The translations under genes and the position numbers were made by a program. The notes beneath the pieces were generated by a model. That model did not search any database, was not told the origin of the DNA, and was given only the letters and a program-made list of their open reading frames with translations. Below, piece by piece: positions 43,092 to 52,552 of a DNA stretch of 64,000 nucleotides. The DNA lies in NCBI GenBank assembly GCA_910588685.1, contig CAJUPX010000001.1:10367-74366 (forward strand), in the 5' to 3' direction. Position 1 is the stretch's first letter; each line of letters begins with the position of its first letter. This DNA is from an uncultured Christensenellaceae bacterium. GTDB taxonomy: Bacteria; Bacillota; Clostridia; Christensenellales; Borkfalkiaceae.

Positions 43092-45401
43092 TTAAAGTCC
43101 GATAATTGCGTTTTTAAATACCGAATCCACGTCGGTAACAGGGATAAAGTTGATATTTTCGCGGATATTTTCGGGAATTTCCTCTAAATCCTTTTTATTA
43201 TCGGCGGGAATTATTACGTCTTTAACGCCTATTCTGTATGCGGCGAGCGCCTTTTCCTTTAAGCCGCCGATGGGCAGTACCTTGCCGCGCAGCGTGATTT
43301 CGCCGGTCATAGCTACGCTGCTTTTAACAGGTTTATGCGTGAAAGCGGAAAGTATTGCCGTAGCCATAGTTATACCCGCGCTCGGTCCGTCTTTAGGAGT
43401 TGCCCCCTCGGGCACGTGAATATGAATATCGGTTGTTTCAAAAACCGAGCTCTCTATGCCGTAACTCGCGCTGTTGGAGCGGATATAGCTGATAGCTGCG
43501 CGCGCGCTCTCTTTCATTACGTCGCCGAGCTTACCGGTAAGAAGTATATCGCCCTTGCCGTGCATTGCCGAAACCTCAATGGTAAGTGTTGTGCCGCCCA
43601 CCGCGGTCCAGGCAAGCCCGGTTGCCGCGCCCACTTCGTCGCGTTGCAGTGCCTTGTCCGCTTCGTACCTGCGCGCGCCGAGAAAATCTTCCACGTTATC
43701 CGCGCTGACAGTTATGTCCTGTTCGTCGCCGCCCGCGATTTTTACCGCGGCTTTACGGCACACCGCGTCTATGTTGCGTTCGAGATTTCTCACGCCAGCT
43801 TCCATTGTATAACCGGCAATAATTGTATCGAGCGAACCGTCGTCAAAGCGTATCTGCCCCTCTTTCAAGCCGTTCGCCGTACTCTTTTTGGGAATTAAAT
43901 AGCGCTTTGCTATCTCCTTTTTCTCTTCCTGGGTATAGCCGTTGAGCTCGATAAGCTCCATTCTGTCGAGCAGAGGGCGTGGGATTCCGTCGAGCCCGTT
44001 CGCCGTGGTTATAAACAGCACTTTGCTGAGGTCGTAGGGAACTTCGAGGTATCTGTCGCGGAAGGTCGTATTTTGAGCGGGGTCTAAAACTTCCAGAAGC
44101 GCGCTGGCGGGGTCGCCGCGCATATCCGACGACAGCTTATCTATTTCGTCGAGCAAAAACACGGGATTTGTGCTGCCGGCATTTTTAATACCGTTCATTA
44201 TGCGTCCCGGCATCGAGCCGATATAGGTTTTTCTGTGTCCGCGGATTTCCGATTCATCTTTAACGCCGCCGAGGCTCATTCTTACGAATTTTCTGCCGAG
44301 CGCGCGGGCTATGGAGCTTGCAACCGAGGTTTTACCTACGCCCGGAGGTCCTACAAAGCAAAGTATAGGGGCGTTTAGTCCGTCTGTAAGCTTTAACACA
44401 GCCAGATATTCGGTTATTCTTTCCTTTATTTTTTCAAGTCCGTAATGGTCGTCGTTGAGTATTTTTACCGCGTCTTTCAGATTTTCCGTATCAACTGTTT
44501 TCTCAGTCCAGGGAATATCCAAAAGCCAGTCGAGATACATTCTTATAACGTTATATTCTGGAGAGGAGGACTGCATTTTACCCATACGCGAAAGTTCTTT
44601 TAAAGCCTTTTGCTCCACCTCTTCCGGCATTCCCTTACTCTTTATTCTGCGTTCAAGCTCGTCTTTCTCCTCGACATCGTCGCCGAGCTCGGCGTGAATG
44701 GCTTTAAGCTGTTCGCGCAGGTAATATTCCCTTTGGTTTTTATCTATGCTCGCGCGGACGGACGCGTTTATTTTGCGCTCTAACCGCATAATTTCGAGCT
44801 CGTCGTTTAAAAGTTTATCCAGAAGGCGCAGCCTGTCCACCACGCGTACGCAGTCCAAAAGCTCCTGCTTTGTTTCAAGCTTTATCTGCAGATTGTGCGC
44901 AGCTATATTTACGTACACGTCGGGGTCGGCGCAGCTGTCGAGCGCGGAAATTGCGTCCTTTGAAAGCCGGGGCGTTCCCGAAGCTATTTCTCCCATTACG
45001 CTTTTGGCGGTGCGGAAATAAGCTTCTTCCAGAGTTTCGTCGCCGTGAACGGAGCGCAGCTCGCTTATTTCGGCGATATACGAGCCGTCAACGTTTTCTA
45101 TCGCCCTTGCTTCGGCGCGGTAAAGCCCCGTACAGGTGAGTCTTACGGTGTTTCCGGGTAGTCTGCCTACCTGTTTAAGGCGTATCACCGTACCGGTAAG
45201 ATACACGTCGGCCGGCGTTACTTCGGTTATATCGGCGTCTTTCTGCGCGCAGACGAAAATACGCGAATCGCCGTCCGCCGCGCGTTTTACAGCGGCAAGC
45301 GACGGAAGTCTGCCGACGTCGAAACTGACCGTGGTATCGGGAAATATTACTCTGCCCCTCAATGCAAGCATAGGCAGTTTTTCGCTTGTCTGTCTTGACA
45401 T
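43092..45401 (-). CDS. lon: ATP-dependent protease Lon (LonA)
   Basis: 769-residue AAA+ serine protease that degrades damaged and regulatory proteins. The N-terminal substrate domain (1-200) and coiled coil lead to Walker A FVGPPGVGKTS and Walker B FLLDEIDK. The protease domain has the Ser/Lys dyad S674 in KDGPSAGIT and K717 in GGLKEKAL. The length is typical of LonA. SD AAGGAG precedes the ATG. It lies between clpX and engB, the common Firmicutes order. Confidence 0.97.
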   Translation of the reverse strand: MSRQTSEKLPMLALRGRVIFPDTTVSFDVGRLPSLAAVKRAADGDSRIFVCAQKDADITEVTPADVYLTGTVIRLKQVGRLPGNTVRLTCTGLYRAEARAIENVDGSYIAEISELRSVHGDETLEEAYFRTAKSVMGEIASGTPRLSKDAISALDSCADPDVYVNIAAHNLQIKLETKQELLDCVRVVDRLRLLDKLLNDELEIMRLERKINASVRASIDKNQREYYLREQLKAIHAELGDDVEEKDELERRIKSKGMPEEVEQKALKELSRMGKMQSSSPEYNVIRMYLDWLLDIPWTEKTVDTENLKDAVKILNDDHYGLEKIKERITEYLAVLKLTDGLNAPILCFVGPPGVGKTSVASSIARALGRKFVRMSLGGVKDESEIRGHRKTYIGSMPGRIMNGIKNAGSTNPVFLLDEIDKLSSDMRGDPASALLEVLDPAQNTTFRDRYLEVPYDLSKVLFITTANGLDGIPRPLLDRMELIELNGYTQEEKKEIAKRYLIPKKSTANGLKEGQIRFDDGSLDTIIAGYTMEAGVRNLERNIDAVCRKAAVKIAGGDEQDITVSADNVEDFLGARRYEADKALQRDEVGAATGLAWTAVGGTTLTIEVSAMHGKGDILLTGKLGDVMKESARAAISYIRSNSASYGIESSVFETTDIHIHVPEGATPKDGPSAGITMATAILSAFTHKPVKSSVAMTGEITLRGKVLPIGGLKEKALAAYRIGVKDVIIPADNKKDLEEIPENIRENINFIPVTDVDSVFKNAIIGL

Positions 45402-45419
45402 CTTTGCTCCTTATGAATT

Positions 45420-45441
45420 TTCCCCCTCGTACAAGGGGGAA
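45420..45441 (-). other. Hairpin between clpX and lon
   Basis: TTTCCCCC and GGGGGAAA pair around a short loop (TTGTACGA on the minus strand). There is no T run after it on the minus strand, so it is more likely an RNA stability or processing element than a terminator. Confidence 0.5.
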
Positions 45442-45455
45442 ACAAATGGTTTATA

Positions 45456-46679
45456 TTAAGCCGTTTCGTTGTAAATTATTTTTGGCTCGGCTTTGTCTGT
45501 TACGCATTCCTTTGTAACCACAACTTCTTTTACGTTCTTTTCCGACGGTATTTTATACATTACCGAAGTCATAAAGCTCTCTATTATAGTCCTCAGTCCC
45601 CTCGCGCCCGTTTTGAGCCTGATCGCGGTATTTGCTATTTCGCGCACCGCGCCGTCCTCTACGGTCAGCTTTACGCCGTCCATTTCGATAAGCTTCTGAT
45701 ACTGTTTGATTATAGCGTTTCTGGGCGTTGTAAGGATATTGACAAGCGCTTCCTCGTTAAGAGGGTGCAGGCTGACGACTATGGGAACTCTTCCGACAAA
45801 CTCGGGGATAAGCCCGAACTTCGTTAAATCCTGCGGTTTAACGTCGCGCAGCGCCTCGTAACGGTTTTCGTCGGTGTCCTTTACCGTTCCGCCGAAACCG
45901 AGCGAAGTGTTATCCAGCCTCTTTCTCACTATTTTATCAAGCCCTACGAACGCGCCGCCGCATATGAACAGAATATTCGTAGTATCAAGGCGCAGGCACT
46001 CCTGCTGGGGATGCTTTCTGCCGCCCTGCGGAGGAACGTTTGCAACCGTGCTTTCTATTATCTTTAACAGAGCCTGCTGAACGCCCTCGCCCGATACGTC
46101 GCGGGTGATGGATACGTTTTCGCTTTTACGCGCGATTTTGTCTATTTCGTCGATGTAGATTATGCCGCGCTGCGCTCTCTCTATGTCGTAGTCGGCGTTC
46201 TGGATGAGCTTTAATAAGATGTTCTCAACGTCTTCGCCTACGTAACCCGCTTCCGTTAAAGTGGTTGCGTCTGCAGCCGCGAACGGCACGTTAAGAACCT
46301 TTGCAAGCGTTCTTGCAAGCAGCGTTTTACCGCAGCCGGTGGGGCCGAGTAAAAGAATGTTGCTCTTTTCTATTTCAACTTCTATATCGCCTTTTTTTGC
46401 GAGCACGCTGTTAATGCGCTTGTAGTGGTTGTAAACGGCTACCGAAAGCACTTTTTTAGCCTCGTGCTGACCTACTATATATTTATCGAGTTCGCTTTTT
46501 ATCTCGGCGGGGGCTTTGAGGGGCACCGCGCTTTTTTCGCTGTCCTCAACGTCCGTCAACATATCTCCGCAAATGGTTACGCATTCGTCGCAGATACACG
46601 CGCCGTCTCTTCCCGTAATTAATTTTTTAACCAAATCCTCCGGTTTACCGCAGAACGAACAAAACTTGTTAGCTTTCAA
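45456..46679 (-). CDS. clpX: ATP-dependent Clp protease ATP-binding subunit ClpX
   Basis: 407-residue unfoldase that feeds substrates to ClpP. The N-terminal zinc domain FCSFCGKPEDLVKK...CICDEC has four Cys. The AAA+ core has Walker A LLGPTGCGKTLLA, Walker B IIYIDEIDKI, and the pore/ClpP-contact regions GYVGEDVEN and LIPEFVGRVP. The start codon is TTG behind SD AAGGTG; no ATG is nearby and the product then begins as expected (KANKFCSFCGK). It lies directly downstream of clpP. Confidence 0.97.
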   Translation of the reverse strand: MKANKFCSFCGKPEDLVKKLITGRDGACICDECVTICGDMLTDVEDSEKSAVPLKAPAEIKSELDKYIVGQHEAKKVLSVAVYNHYKRINSVLAKKGDIEVEIEKSNILLLGPTGCGKTLLARTLAKVLNVPFAAADATTLTEAGYVGEDVENILLKLIQNADYDIERAQRGIIYIDEIDKIARKSENVSITRDVSGEGVQQALLKIIESTVANVPPQGGRKHPQQECLRLDTTNILFICGGAFVGLDKIVRKRLDNTSLGFGGTVKDTDENRYEALRDVKPQDLTKFGLIPEFVGRVPIVVSLHPLNEEALVNILTTPRNAIIKQYQKLIEMDGVKLTVEDGAVREIANTAIRLKTGARGLRTIIESFMTSVMYKIPSEKNVKEVVVTKECVTDKAEPKIIYNETA

Positions 46680-46702
46680 TTTTCACCTTAAAAAATTATT
46701 GA

Positions 46703-47299
46703 TTATCTCTTATAGAACACTCTGTCTATAAGCCCGTACTCCTGCGCTTCCTGCGCGGATAAGTAGTTATCTCTGTCGGTATCCTTTTCTATTTCGGAAA
46801 TAGGTTTGCCCGAATTTTGCGCGAGTATGGAATTTAATTTCTGTTTGGTTCTGAGAATGTGCTCGGCTGCGATTTTAATATCGCTCGCCTGACCCTGCGC
46901 GCCGCCGAGAGGCTGATGTATCATAATTTCGCTGTTGGGCAGGGCGTAACGCTTGCCCTTTGCTCCGCTCGACAAAAGAAACGCGCCCATCGAAGCCGCC
47001 ATACCTATGCAGATGGTAGACACGTCGCACTTGATGTAATTCATAGTGTCGTAAATGGCAAGGCCTGCGGAGACCGAGCCGCCGGGGCTGTTGATATAAA
47101 GCGAGATATCCTTGCCGGGGTCTTTTGCTTCAAGGTATATGAGCTGCGCAACGACCGTGTTGGCTACGGCGTCGTCTATTTCGCCGCTCAAAAATATTAT
47201 TCTGTCCTCTAAAAGTCTGCTGTAAATATCGTATGAGCGCTCGCCGCGCGAGGTCTGCTCTACAATGTAAGGCACAAGCGCGCCTTTTTCTTTTTGCAT
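46703..47299 (-). CDS. clpP: ATP-dependent Clp protease proteolytic subunit ClpP
   Basis: 198-residue serine protease forming the tetradecameric barrel. The catalytic triad is S103 (GMAASMGAF), H128 (MIHQPLGG) and D177 (DTDRDNYLSA). The N-terminus LVPYIVEQTSRGERSYDIYSRLL is highly typical. SD GGAGG precedes the ATG. It lies between tig and clpX, giving the tig-clpP-clpX order seen in many bacteria. Confidence 0.98.
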   Translation of the reverse strand: MQKEKGALVPYIVEQTSRGERSYDIYSRLLEDRIIFLSGEIDDAVANTVVAQLIYLEAKDPGKDISLYINSPGGSVSAGLAIYDTMNYIKCDVSTICIGMAASMGAFLLSSGAKGKRYALPNSEIMIHQPLGGAQGQASDIKIAAEHILRTKQKLNSILAQNSGKPISEIEKDTDRDNYLSAQEAQEYGLIDRVFYKR

Positions 47300-47333
47300 A
47301 ATGCCTCCGTTTTTAAGTTTTTATATAAAATAC

Positions 47334-48629
47334 TTAAACATAAAGTTCGTTGTTTTCGGAAAGGAATGCGAATAATTTGGTTATTATTATATCGCTCTTA
47401 ACGTAATCGTTCTGTCTGGGGTCGATATTTTTAATATATTCCTCGTAGGTTTTGCCGACGGAAGCCGCCTGTGCGGTGAACTTCTCTTTAACCTCTTCTT
47501 CGGTTGCAACTATTTTTTCGGCTTTTATAATATAATCTATTATGAGCTGACCCGTTACGCGGGAAAGAGCCTGGTCTGCAAACTGTGCGCGGAAATCCTC
47601 CATAGAAATGCCCATATACTTGATGTATTCGTCAAGCGTAAGCCCCTGGGTTTGCAGTCTGTACGAGAAGTTATCAACCATTCCGTTGATTTCCGTATCA
47701 ACCATTGCCTGCGGTATATCGGCTTTTGTGTGCTTGGAAAGCTCCGCAATAATGCTGTTTTCGGTTTCGTCCCTCGAACGGTTCTTTGCGCTTACTTCAA
47801 GTCTGTCGCGTACGCGCTTTTCGTAATCCGCAAGCGTTTCGCAGCCGGTATGCGCTTTAACGTACTCGTCCGTGAGCTCGGGGAGCTGCTTTTCGGTAAT
47901 TTTATTGAGTTTTATGGAAAATACCGCATTTTTGCCGCGGAGGTTTTCAGCCTGGTAGTCGTCGGGGAATTTTACGTTGATGTCCTTACTCTCGCCTACC
48001 TTCATACCCTCGCACTGCTGCTCGAAACCGGGAATAAAGCTGCCGCTGCCGAGCTCGAGGTCGTAATTTTCCGCAGTGCCGCCGGGGAATACTTCGCCGT
48101 CTACCGAACCGGAGAAATCGATATTTACTTTATCGCCGTCCTTGGATGCGCGGTCGGTTACCTCTGTTTCCTTTGCGTCCTTTAAGCCGAGGCGTTTAAC
48201 TTCCTTTTCAACTTCCGCGTCGGTAACATTATACTCATACTTTTTGATTTTTAAACCTGTATATGCGTCGATTGTTATTTCGGGTTTTACGGGGATTACC
48301 GCTTTGATTGTAACACCCTCGCCCTCTTTAAATTCGTCAACAGACAGTTCAGGGTCTCCAACCGTTATGAAATTTTCTTTTTCCTTGGCGATTACGGTAT
48401 AATAATTTTCAACAAACAAGAGATTTAACGCGTCGTCGAAAAACAGCGACTTGCCGTAGTAGTTCTCAAGCACGTTCATAGGAACTTTGCCCTTTCTGAA
48501 ACCGGGAACCGCATATTTGCCGCGTCCTTTTTTATAAGCTCTGAAAATTGCGTCTTTCCACTCTTCCTCGGTAAAAACAAGAGAAAGATTTACCGTGCTT
48601 TTTTCGCCTGCCGAATGTGTGTATTTCAT
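47334..48629 (-). CDS. tig: Trigger factor (ribosome-associated chaperone/PPIase)
   Basis: 431 residues. The N-terminal ribosome-binding domain contains VPGFRKGKVPMNVLENYYG (signature GFRxGxxP). A central FKBP-type peptidyl-prolyl isomerase domain follows (DKVNIDFSGSVDGEVFPGGT...GSFIPGFEQQCEGMKVGE), then a C-terminal chaperone domain of long helices. It is the first gene of the tig-clpP-clpX-lon-engB run. A leader hairpin AGGGATTATTCCCT precedes the SD AGGAG. Confidence 0.96.
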   Translation of the reverse strand: MKYTHSAGEKSTVNLSLVFTEEEWKDAIFRAYKKGRGKYAVPGFRKGKVPMNVLENYYGKSLFFDDALNLLFVENYYTVIAKEKENFITVGDPELSVDEFKEGEGVTIKAVIPVKPEITIDAYTGLKIKKYEYNVTDAEVEKEVKRLGLKDAKETEVTDRASKDGDKVNIDFSGSVDGEVFPGGTAENYDLELGSGSFIPGFEQQCEGMKVGESKDINVKFPDDYQAENLRGKNAVFSIKLNKITEKQLPELTDEYVKAHTGCETLADYEKRVRDRLEVSAKNRSRDETENSIIAELSKHTKADIPQAMVDTEINGMVDNFSYRLQTQGLTLDEYIKYMGISMEDFRAQFADQALSRVTGQLIIDYIIKAEKIVATEEEVKEKFTAQAASVGKTYEEYIKNIDPRQNDYVKSDIIITKLFAFLSENNELYV

Positions 48630-48681
48630 ATTTTTGCTCCTGAATAGGGATTATTCCCTTTTATTGTTTTTTTACCTGCCT

Positions 48682-48710
48682 ATTTTAGCACACTCCGCCG
48701 TTTTTGAAAA
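48682..48710 (-). promoter_or_regulatory. Likely promoter of tig-clpP-clpX-lon
   Basis: Extended -10 TGCTAAAAT (TAAAAT at 48687-48682) with a weak -35 TTTTCA 17 bases upstream (48710-48705) on the minus strand. I found no clear CtsR or CIRCE operator. Confidence 0.5.
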
Positions 48711-48738
48711 GCGATTTGAGGTATCAGCATAAAATTAT

Positions 48739-48767
48739 TTTACTTTTAACCGTTTTCGGGGTATAAT
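48739..48767 (+). promoter_or_regulatory. Promoter of rqcH
   Basis: TTTACT (48739-48744), 17 bases, TATAAT (48762-48767), divergent from the tig promoter. Confidence 0.75.
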
Positions 48768-48787
48768 GTTTTAAAAAAGGAGTGCTT

Positions 48788-50452
48788 ATGCCGCAGGACG
48801 CTTATACTATAGGTTTTATAGCCGACGAGCTGCAGGGGCTGTTAAAAGGCGGAAAAATTTCCAAAATAGCCCAGCCCGAAAAAGATTTGCTCGCTTTTAT
48901 TATATACACCGGAAAAAGCTCGGTTAAACTTGAAATATGTCTTTCGGCAAAGGGTTGCCGGATAAATATTGCGGACGGCGAAACAGTCGCGCCCAAAACC
49001 GCGCCCGCTTTCTGTATGCTTTTGAGAAAATATCTGCAAAACGCACAGATTGTTTCGGTTGGGCAAATAGACTGCGAACGAATCGTCTATATCGATTTTT
49101 TGTGCACTTCGGAATTCGAGCGCACGCAGATGAGGCTGTACGCGGAGCTTATGGGCAAGTACTCCAACGCCGTTTTAACCAAAGACGGAATAATTACGGG
49201 AGCGCTTAAGACAACCGCGCTGACCGACAGCGCAAAAAGAATACTCTTTAACGGCGCGCGCTACGCTCTGCCCGAAAAGCAGGATAAAACCGCGCCCGGA
49301 AACGTGGAAGCGCTTAAAAAAACGCTTGAAAATATTTCAGGCGACGCGGCGGCGTACATTGCCGACAGAGTGCTGGGCATAAGCTATGCAACCGCGTTGG
49401 ATATTGTTGAAACTTACGGTGAAAAAGTAAGCGCGGAGGAGATTAACTCCTATATATGCGGGGGGTTACGCGCTCCCTGCGTTGTATTTACTAACGGCGA
49501 GCCGAGCGATTTTAAGGTGCGTTCCGCAGACAAAAACGCGCTCGGATTTAACAGCGTTACCGAGGCGCAGACCTACTACTACGCTTACGTTACGGCTAAG
49601 CGGGAGTTTACGGACTCAAAGAGAAAATGCGAAGCTGCGCTGTCGTCGGCAATAAAAAAATGTGAAAAGAGGCTGGCAAACATACAGGCGCGGCTGCACG
49701 ACTGCCGTGATATGGAAACCGTGCGTTTAAAAGGCGAACTTATTACCGCCAACATATACGCAGTAAAAAAAGGCGACGAATTTTACGAGGCGTACAACTA
49801 CTACGACGAGGCGGGCGGAAAAATAAAAATCGCGCTTGATAAAACGCTGTCCCCCGCTGATAACGCCCAGAAATATTTTAAAAGGTACGCCAAGTTAAAG
49901 CGCACGTTTACCGCCGTAAGCGAACAGAAAAAGGACGAAGAAAACGCTCTGAATTATCTGGAAAGCATACGCGCGCATTTGAACGCCGCGGAAAACACCG
50001 GGGATTTAAAGGAAACGGAGGACGAGCTGAGGCTTTTAAATCTTATAAAAACTCCCGCCGCAGACAGAAAAAAAGACAAAACAACACCGTTTCGCGAGTA
50101 TGAAAAGGACGGATATAAAATTATTGCGGGGCGCAACAATATTTCAAACGACAGGCTTTTAAAAAGCATATCCGCCGACGATTTATGGCTGCACGCACAG
50201 GGATACCACTCCTCCCACGTTGCAGTACTGAGCAACGGAAAAGCCGTGCCGGACGCCGTGCTTTCGGCTGCCGCGGAAATATGCGCGTACTACTCCGCCG
50301 GACGCGGCGCGAGCAAGGTTGCCGTTGATTGCTGCGCGCGCAGGCTGGTTAAAAAACCGCCGAAAGCCAACGCGGGATTTGTAATTTACTCGGGGTATTC
50401 CACAGTTCTGGTTAAGCCGGACGCGCATACGGAGCTTTTACGTCTTAATTAA
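48788..50452 (+). CDS. rqcH: Ribosome quality control protein RqcH (NFACT family)
   Basis: Binds 50S subunits carrying stalled peptidyl-tRNA and recruits tRNA-Ala to add C-terminal alanine tails that mark the chain for degradation, fittingly near clpXP. 554 residues: NFACT-N (1-200), coiled-coil middle (about 280-430) and NFACT-R (from about 440) with DDLWLHAQGYHSSHVAVLSN. In the N-domain the family's Asp-Arg pair appears as CER (96-98), a conservative Glu for Asp if my alignment is right. The frame opens at GTG 48782, but ATG 48788 has SD AAAGGAG at proper spacing. Confidence 0.93.
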   Translation: MPQDAYTIGFIADELQGLLKGGKISKIAQPEKDLLAFIIYTGKSSVKLEICLSAKGCRINIADGETVAPKTAPAFCMLLRKYLQNAQIVSVGQIDCERIVYIDFLCTSEFERTQMRLYAELMGKYSNAVLTKDGIITGALKTTALTDSAKRILFNGARYALPEKQDKTAPGNVEALKKTLENISGDAAAYIADRVLGISYATALDIVETYGEKVSAEEINSYICGGLRAPCVVFTNGEPSDFKVRSADKNALGFNSVTEAQTYYYAYVTAKREFTDSKRKCEAALSSAIKKCEKRLANIQARLHDCRDMETVRLKGELITANIYAVKKGDEFYEAYNYYDEAGGKIKIALDKTLSPADNAQKYFKRYAKLKRTFTAVSEQKKDEENALNYLESIRAHLNAAENTGDLKETEDELRLLNLIKTPAADRKKDKTTPFREYEKDGYKIIAGRNNISNDRLLKSISADDLWLHAQGYHSSHVAVLSNGKAVPDAVLSAAAEICAYYSAGRGASKVAVDCCARRLVKKPPKANAGFVIYSGYSTVLVKPDAHTELLRLN

Positions 50453-50477
50453 AGCGGAAACGCACAAGGAGGCAGCT

Positions 50478-51722
50478 ATGCAAAAAAATTCCTTAATAAC
50501 CCTTGCGTTATTTATTTTGAACCTGATACTTACCGCAGTTTGCCTTACCCTGCTTTTTTTAACGTTCAACTTCAAGAGCACGGCGCAGGACGGCGTTTTA
50601 CATAATTACGGTGAATGGATTGTTGAAAAAAAGTCCACCTGCGCGGAAAAAGGCAGAATGTACCGGATTTGCGGCGACGAAGGCTGCACGCATATGGAAT
50701 GGTCGGCAATGCCTCTGAGCAGTCACAATTTCAAAACCGAACTGCTGTCGGACAAAAAGCACGCTACGGTATGCACGGACTGTTCAGCCGAAACTGTTTC
50801 CGAACACGAATTCGATGAAAACGGCGTTTGTTCGGTATGCTCTTTTATACAGGGCAGCACGGCTCTGAAATACACATTTAACACAACCGACAGGTCGTAC
50901 ACCGTTACCGGACTTGACAACAGCGTGCTTACCGACGTTATAATACCCTCTGTTTATAACGAATGTCCCGTTAAGAGGATTGCGGACAACGCCTTCAAAG
51001 ACAAGATTTATCTCAGGAGCATAAATATACCCCGCAGCGTTGTTGCCATAGGCAGCTACGCTTTCAGCGGCTGTAATTACCTTTCGGAAATAACTTTACC
51101 TGACAGCGTAACGTATATAGGCAGCTACGCTTTATACAATTGCTCGGCGCTTACAGACGTTACCCTGCCGAAGGGAATTACGTACATAAGCCAGGGAATG
51201 TTCAGCAGCTGCAAACGGCTAAGCTCGTTTGCAATACCCGACGGCGTAACCAAAATAAAGGATTACGCATTCAACAACTGTACAGTGCTTAAAAATATTC
51301 AAATACCGGACAGCGTAACCGATATAGGCGCAAGCGCTTTTCAGTTTTGCGCCGCGCTCAGAAGTATTAAAATACCCAACGGCGTAAAAACAATAAAGAG
51401 CTATACTTTCGGCTACTGTTCGCTACTTAGCGACATTCAGCTGCCGAATAATCTTATAAGCATAAACTATTACGCGTTCACAAGCTGCAATATGCTCCAT
51501 ACTTTACATCTGCCCGACACGCTTACAAACATCGGCGAAGAAGCGTTCAGCGGCTGCACTACTCTCGAAAAAATAATTATACCGCTGAGCGTTGAAAATA
51601 TCGGCAATTACGCATTCCGTTCCTGCAACAATCTTACAATCTATTGCAAAAGTCCGTCTAAGCCCGAAGGTTGGCAGAGGTACTGGAATAATTTAGACCG
51701 TCCCGTAATCTGGGGGTATTAA
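50478..51722 (+). CDS. Membrane-anchored BspA-type leucine-rich repeat protein
   Basis: 414 residues. An N-terminal signal anchor (about 6-30) is followed by a Cys-rich segment with pairs such as YRICGDEGC, CTDCS and CSVCS, like those in other clostridial surface proteins. From about residue 135 there are nine or so LRR_5 repeats of 23 residues with the pattern I-x-I-P-x-S-V-x-x-I-G-x-x-A-F-x-x-C. BspA-type repeats often bind host proteins or act as adhesins; the ligand is unknown. SD AAGGAGG is 26 bases after the rqcH stop, so it may be co-transcribed with rqcH. Confidence 0.88.
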   Translation: MQKNSLITLALFILNLILTAVCLTLLFLTFNFKSTAQDGVLHNYGEWIVEKKSTCAEKGRMYRICGDEGCTHMEWSAMPLSSHNFKTELLSDKKHATVCTDCSAETVSEHEFDENGVCSVCSFIQGSTALKYTFNTTDRSYTVTGLDNSVLTDVIIPSVYNECPVKRIADNAFKDKIYLRSINIPRSVVAIGSYAFSGCNYLSEITLPDSVTYIGSYALYNCSALTDVTLPKGITYISQGMFSSCKRLSSFAIPDGVTKIKDYAFNNCTVLKNIQIPDSVTDIGASAFQFCAALRSIKIPNGVKTIKSYTFGYCSLLSDIQLPNNLISINYYAFTSCNMLHTLHLPDTLTNIGEEAFSGCTTLEKIIIPLSVENIGNYAFRSCNNLTIYCKSPSKPEGWQRYWNNLDRPVIWGY

Positions 51723-51729
51723 TCCGCGT

Positions 51730-51758
51730 TTGCAAGGGCTGCCGCAAAAAAGTATAAA
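51730..51758 (+). promoter_or_regulatory. Promoter before the small membrane protein pair
   Basis: TTGCAA (51730-51735), 17 bases, TATAAA (51753-51758). The remaining leader of about 20 bases lacks any Shine-Dalgarno sequence. Confidence 0.6.
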
Positions 51759-51785
51759 ACGCGTAAAATTTATCCATTATTTATA

Positions 51786-52175
51786 ATGATGGAACAGTTG
51801 AATTTCAGTATTCTCGAAAAAATTTTTGATATGACGAAAATCGGCAGATACGTTATCGTTTCGGTTGATGAATTTTTTGAAAACGACGACGATAATTCGG
51901 TTGCCGCGCTTAAAAAAGCGCTCGGAGAGCTACGGTCGCAGGGGTATATCGATTTAAAATATTCCGGAGAGGATATGTTCTGCGTTGCGCCGTTAAAAAA
52001 TTTACCGGAGCCTCCTCCTGCGGAGCAGCAATGCACGCCGGCAGGAAAACGGCGCGCAATTAAACTGCCGGATTTCCGCACGGCGTTTTTAGGCGGCGCG
52101 CTCGGCGGATTTGTCGGTTCAATGTTGGGCGGGCTGATAATTACCGTTATTTTTGCGGCGGTTTATGCTCGATAA
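51786..52175 (+). CDS. Small membrane protein with N-terminal winged-helix-like domain (paralogue 1)
   Basis: 129 residues. Residues 1-70 look like a small helical/wing domain (SILEKIFDMTKIGRYVIVSVDEFF..., ending LGELRSQGYIDLKYSGEDMFCV). A Pro-rich linker (75-90) follows, then one C-terminal membrane segment (GGALGGFVGSMLGGLIITVIFAAVY). It resembles the next gene's product in domain order and in the wing region, so the two are tandem paralogues. No SD is visible before the ATG-ATG start. Function unknown; a membrane-tethered DNA- or protein-binding module is possible. Confidence 0.75.
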   Translation: MMEQLNFSILEKIFDMTKIGRYVIVSVDEFFENDDDNSVAALKKALGELRSQGYIDLKYSGEDMFCVAPLKNLPEPPPAEQQCTPAGKRRAIKLPDFRTAFLGGALGGFVGSMLGGLIITVIFAAVYAR

Positions 52176-52527
52176 ATACGAAAACGAAATTATGTCCGCA
52201 ATTTACGCCCTGTGCGACGGTACGGGCGGCTGCCTTATATCCTCTCCCGACATTCTTGCGGTGCTGCCGGAAAAGCACCGCTACTCCGCTGAAAAACTCG
52301 AGGACATCATTTTTACGCTCAAATGCGACGGATATTTCGACGTTATAACGTCCGAGCGCAAGGGCGAAAAGATGTACGTTATAAATTTAAAAGAAAACGG
52401 TTTCGCTTACAAACGCACGGCAAAACAAAAGCAGCGCGATATAACTTTTAAAATTTTTCTTGCGTTTATCGGCGCGGCTGCGACTTTTATATTCGGTATA
52501 ATTTTAAAAGCCCTGTTCGGAAGATAA
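52165..52527 (+). CDS. Small membrane protein with N-terminal winged-helix-like domain (paralogue 2)
   Basis: 120 residues from ATG 52165, which overlaps the previous gene by 11 bases; the frame also opens at TTG 52153. The N-terminal domain ends LKCDGYFDVITSERKGEKMYVINL, aligning with the GYIDLKYSGEDMFCV part of paralogue 1. The C-terminus has a single membrane helix (IFLAFIGAAATFIFGIILKALF). The coupled start shows both proteins are made together. Function unknown; I recall similar proteins in other uncultured Clostridia but cannot name a family. Confidence 0.75.
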   Translation: MLDKYENEIMSAIYALCDGTGGCLISSPDILAVLPEKHRYSAEKLEDIIFTLKCDGYFDVITSERKGEKMYVINLKENGFAYKRTAKQKQRDITFKIFLAFIGAAATFIFGIILKALFGR

Positions 52528-52552
52528 TTATATAAATACCGTATTATTTAAT

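Noticed and set aside
45420..45441. Terminator between clpX and lon
   Set aside because: The hairpin has no T run in the direction of transcription, so lon is probably co-transcribed with clpX; listed only as a hairpin.
48682..48720. Possible CIRCE or CtsR operator before tig-clpP-clpX (TTAGCAC... sequence)
   Set aside because: Only half of a CIRCE-like element is present and no CtsR direct repeat is found.
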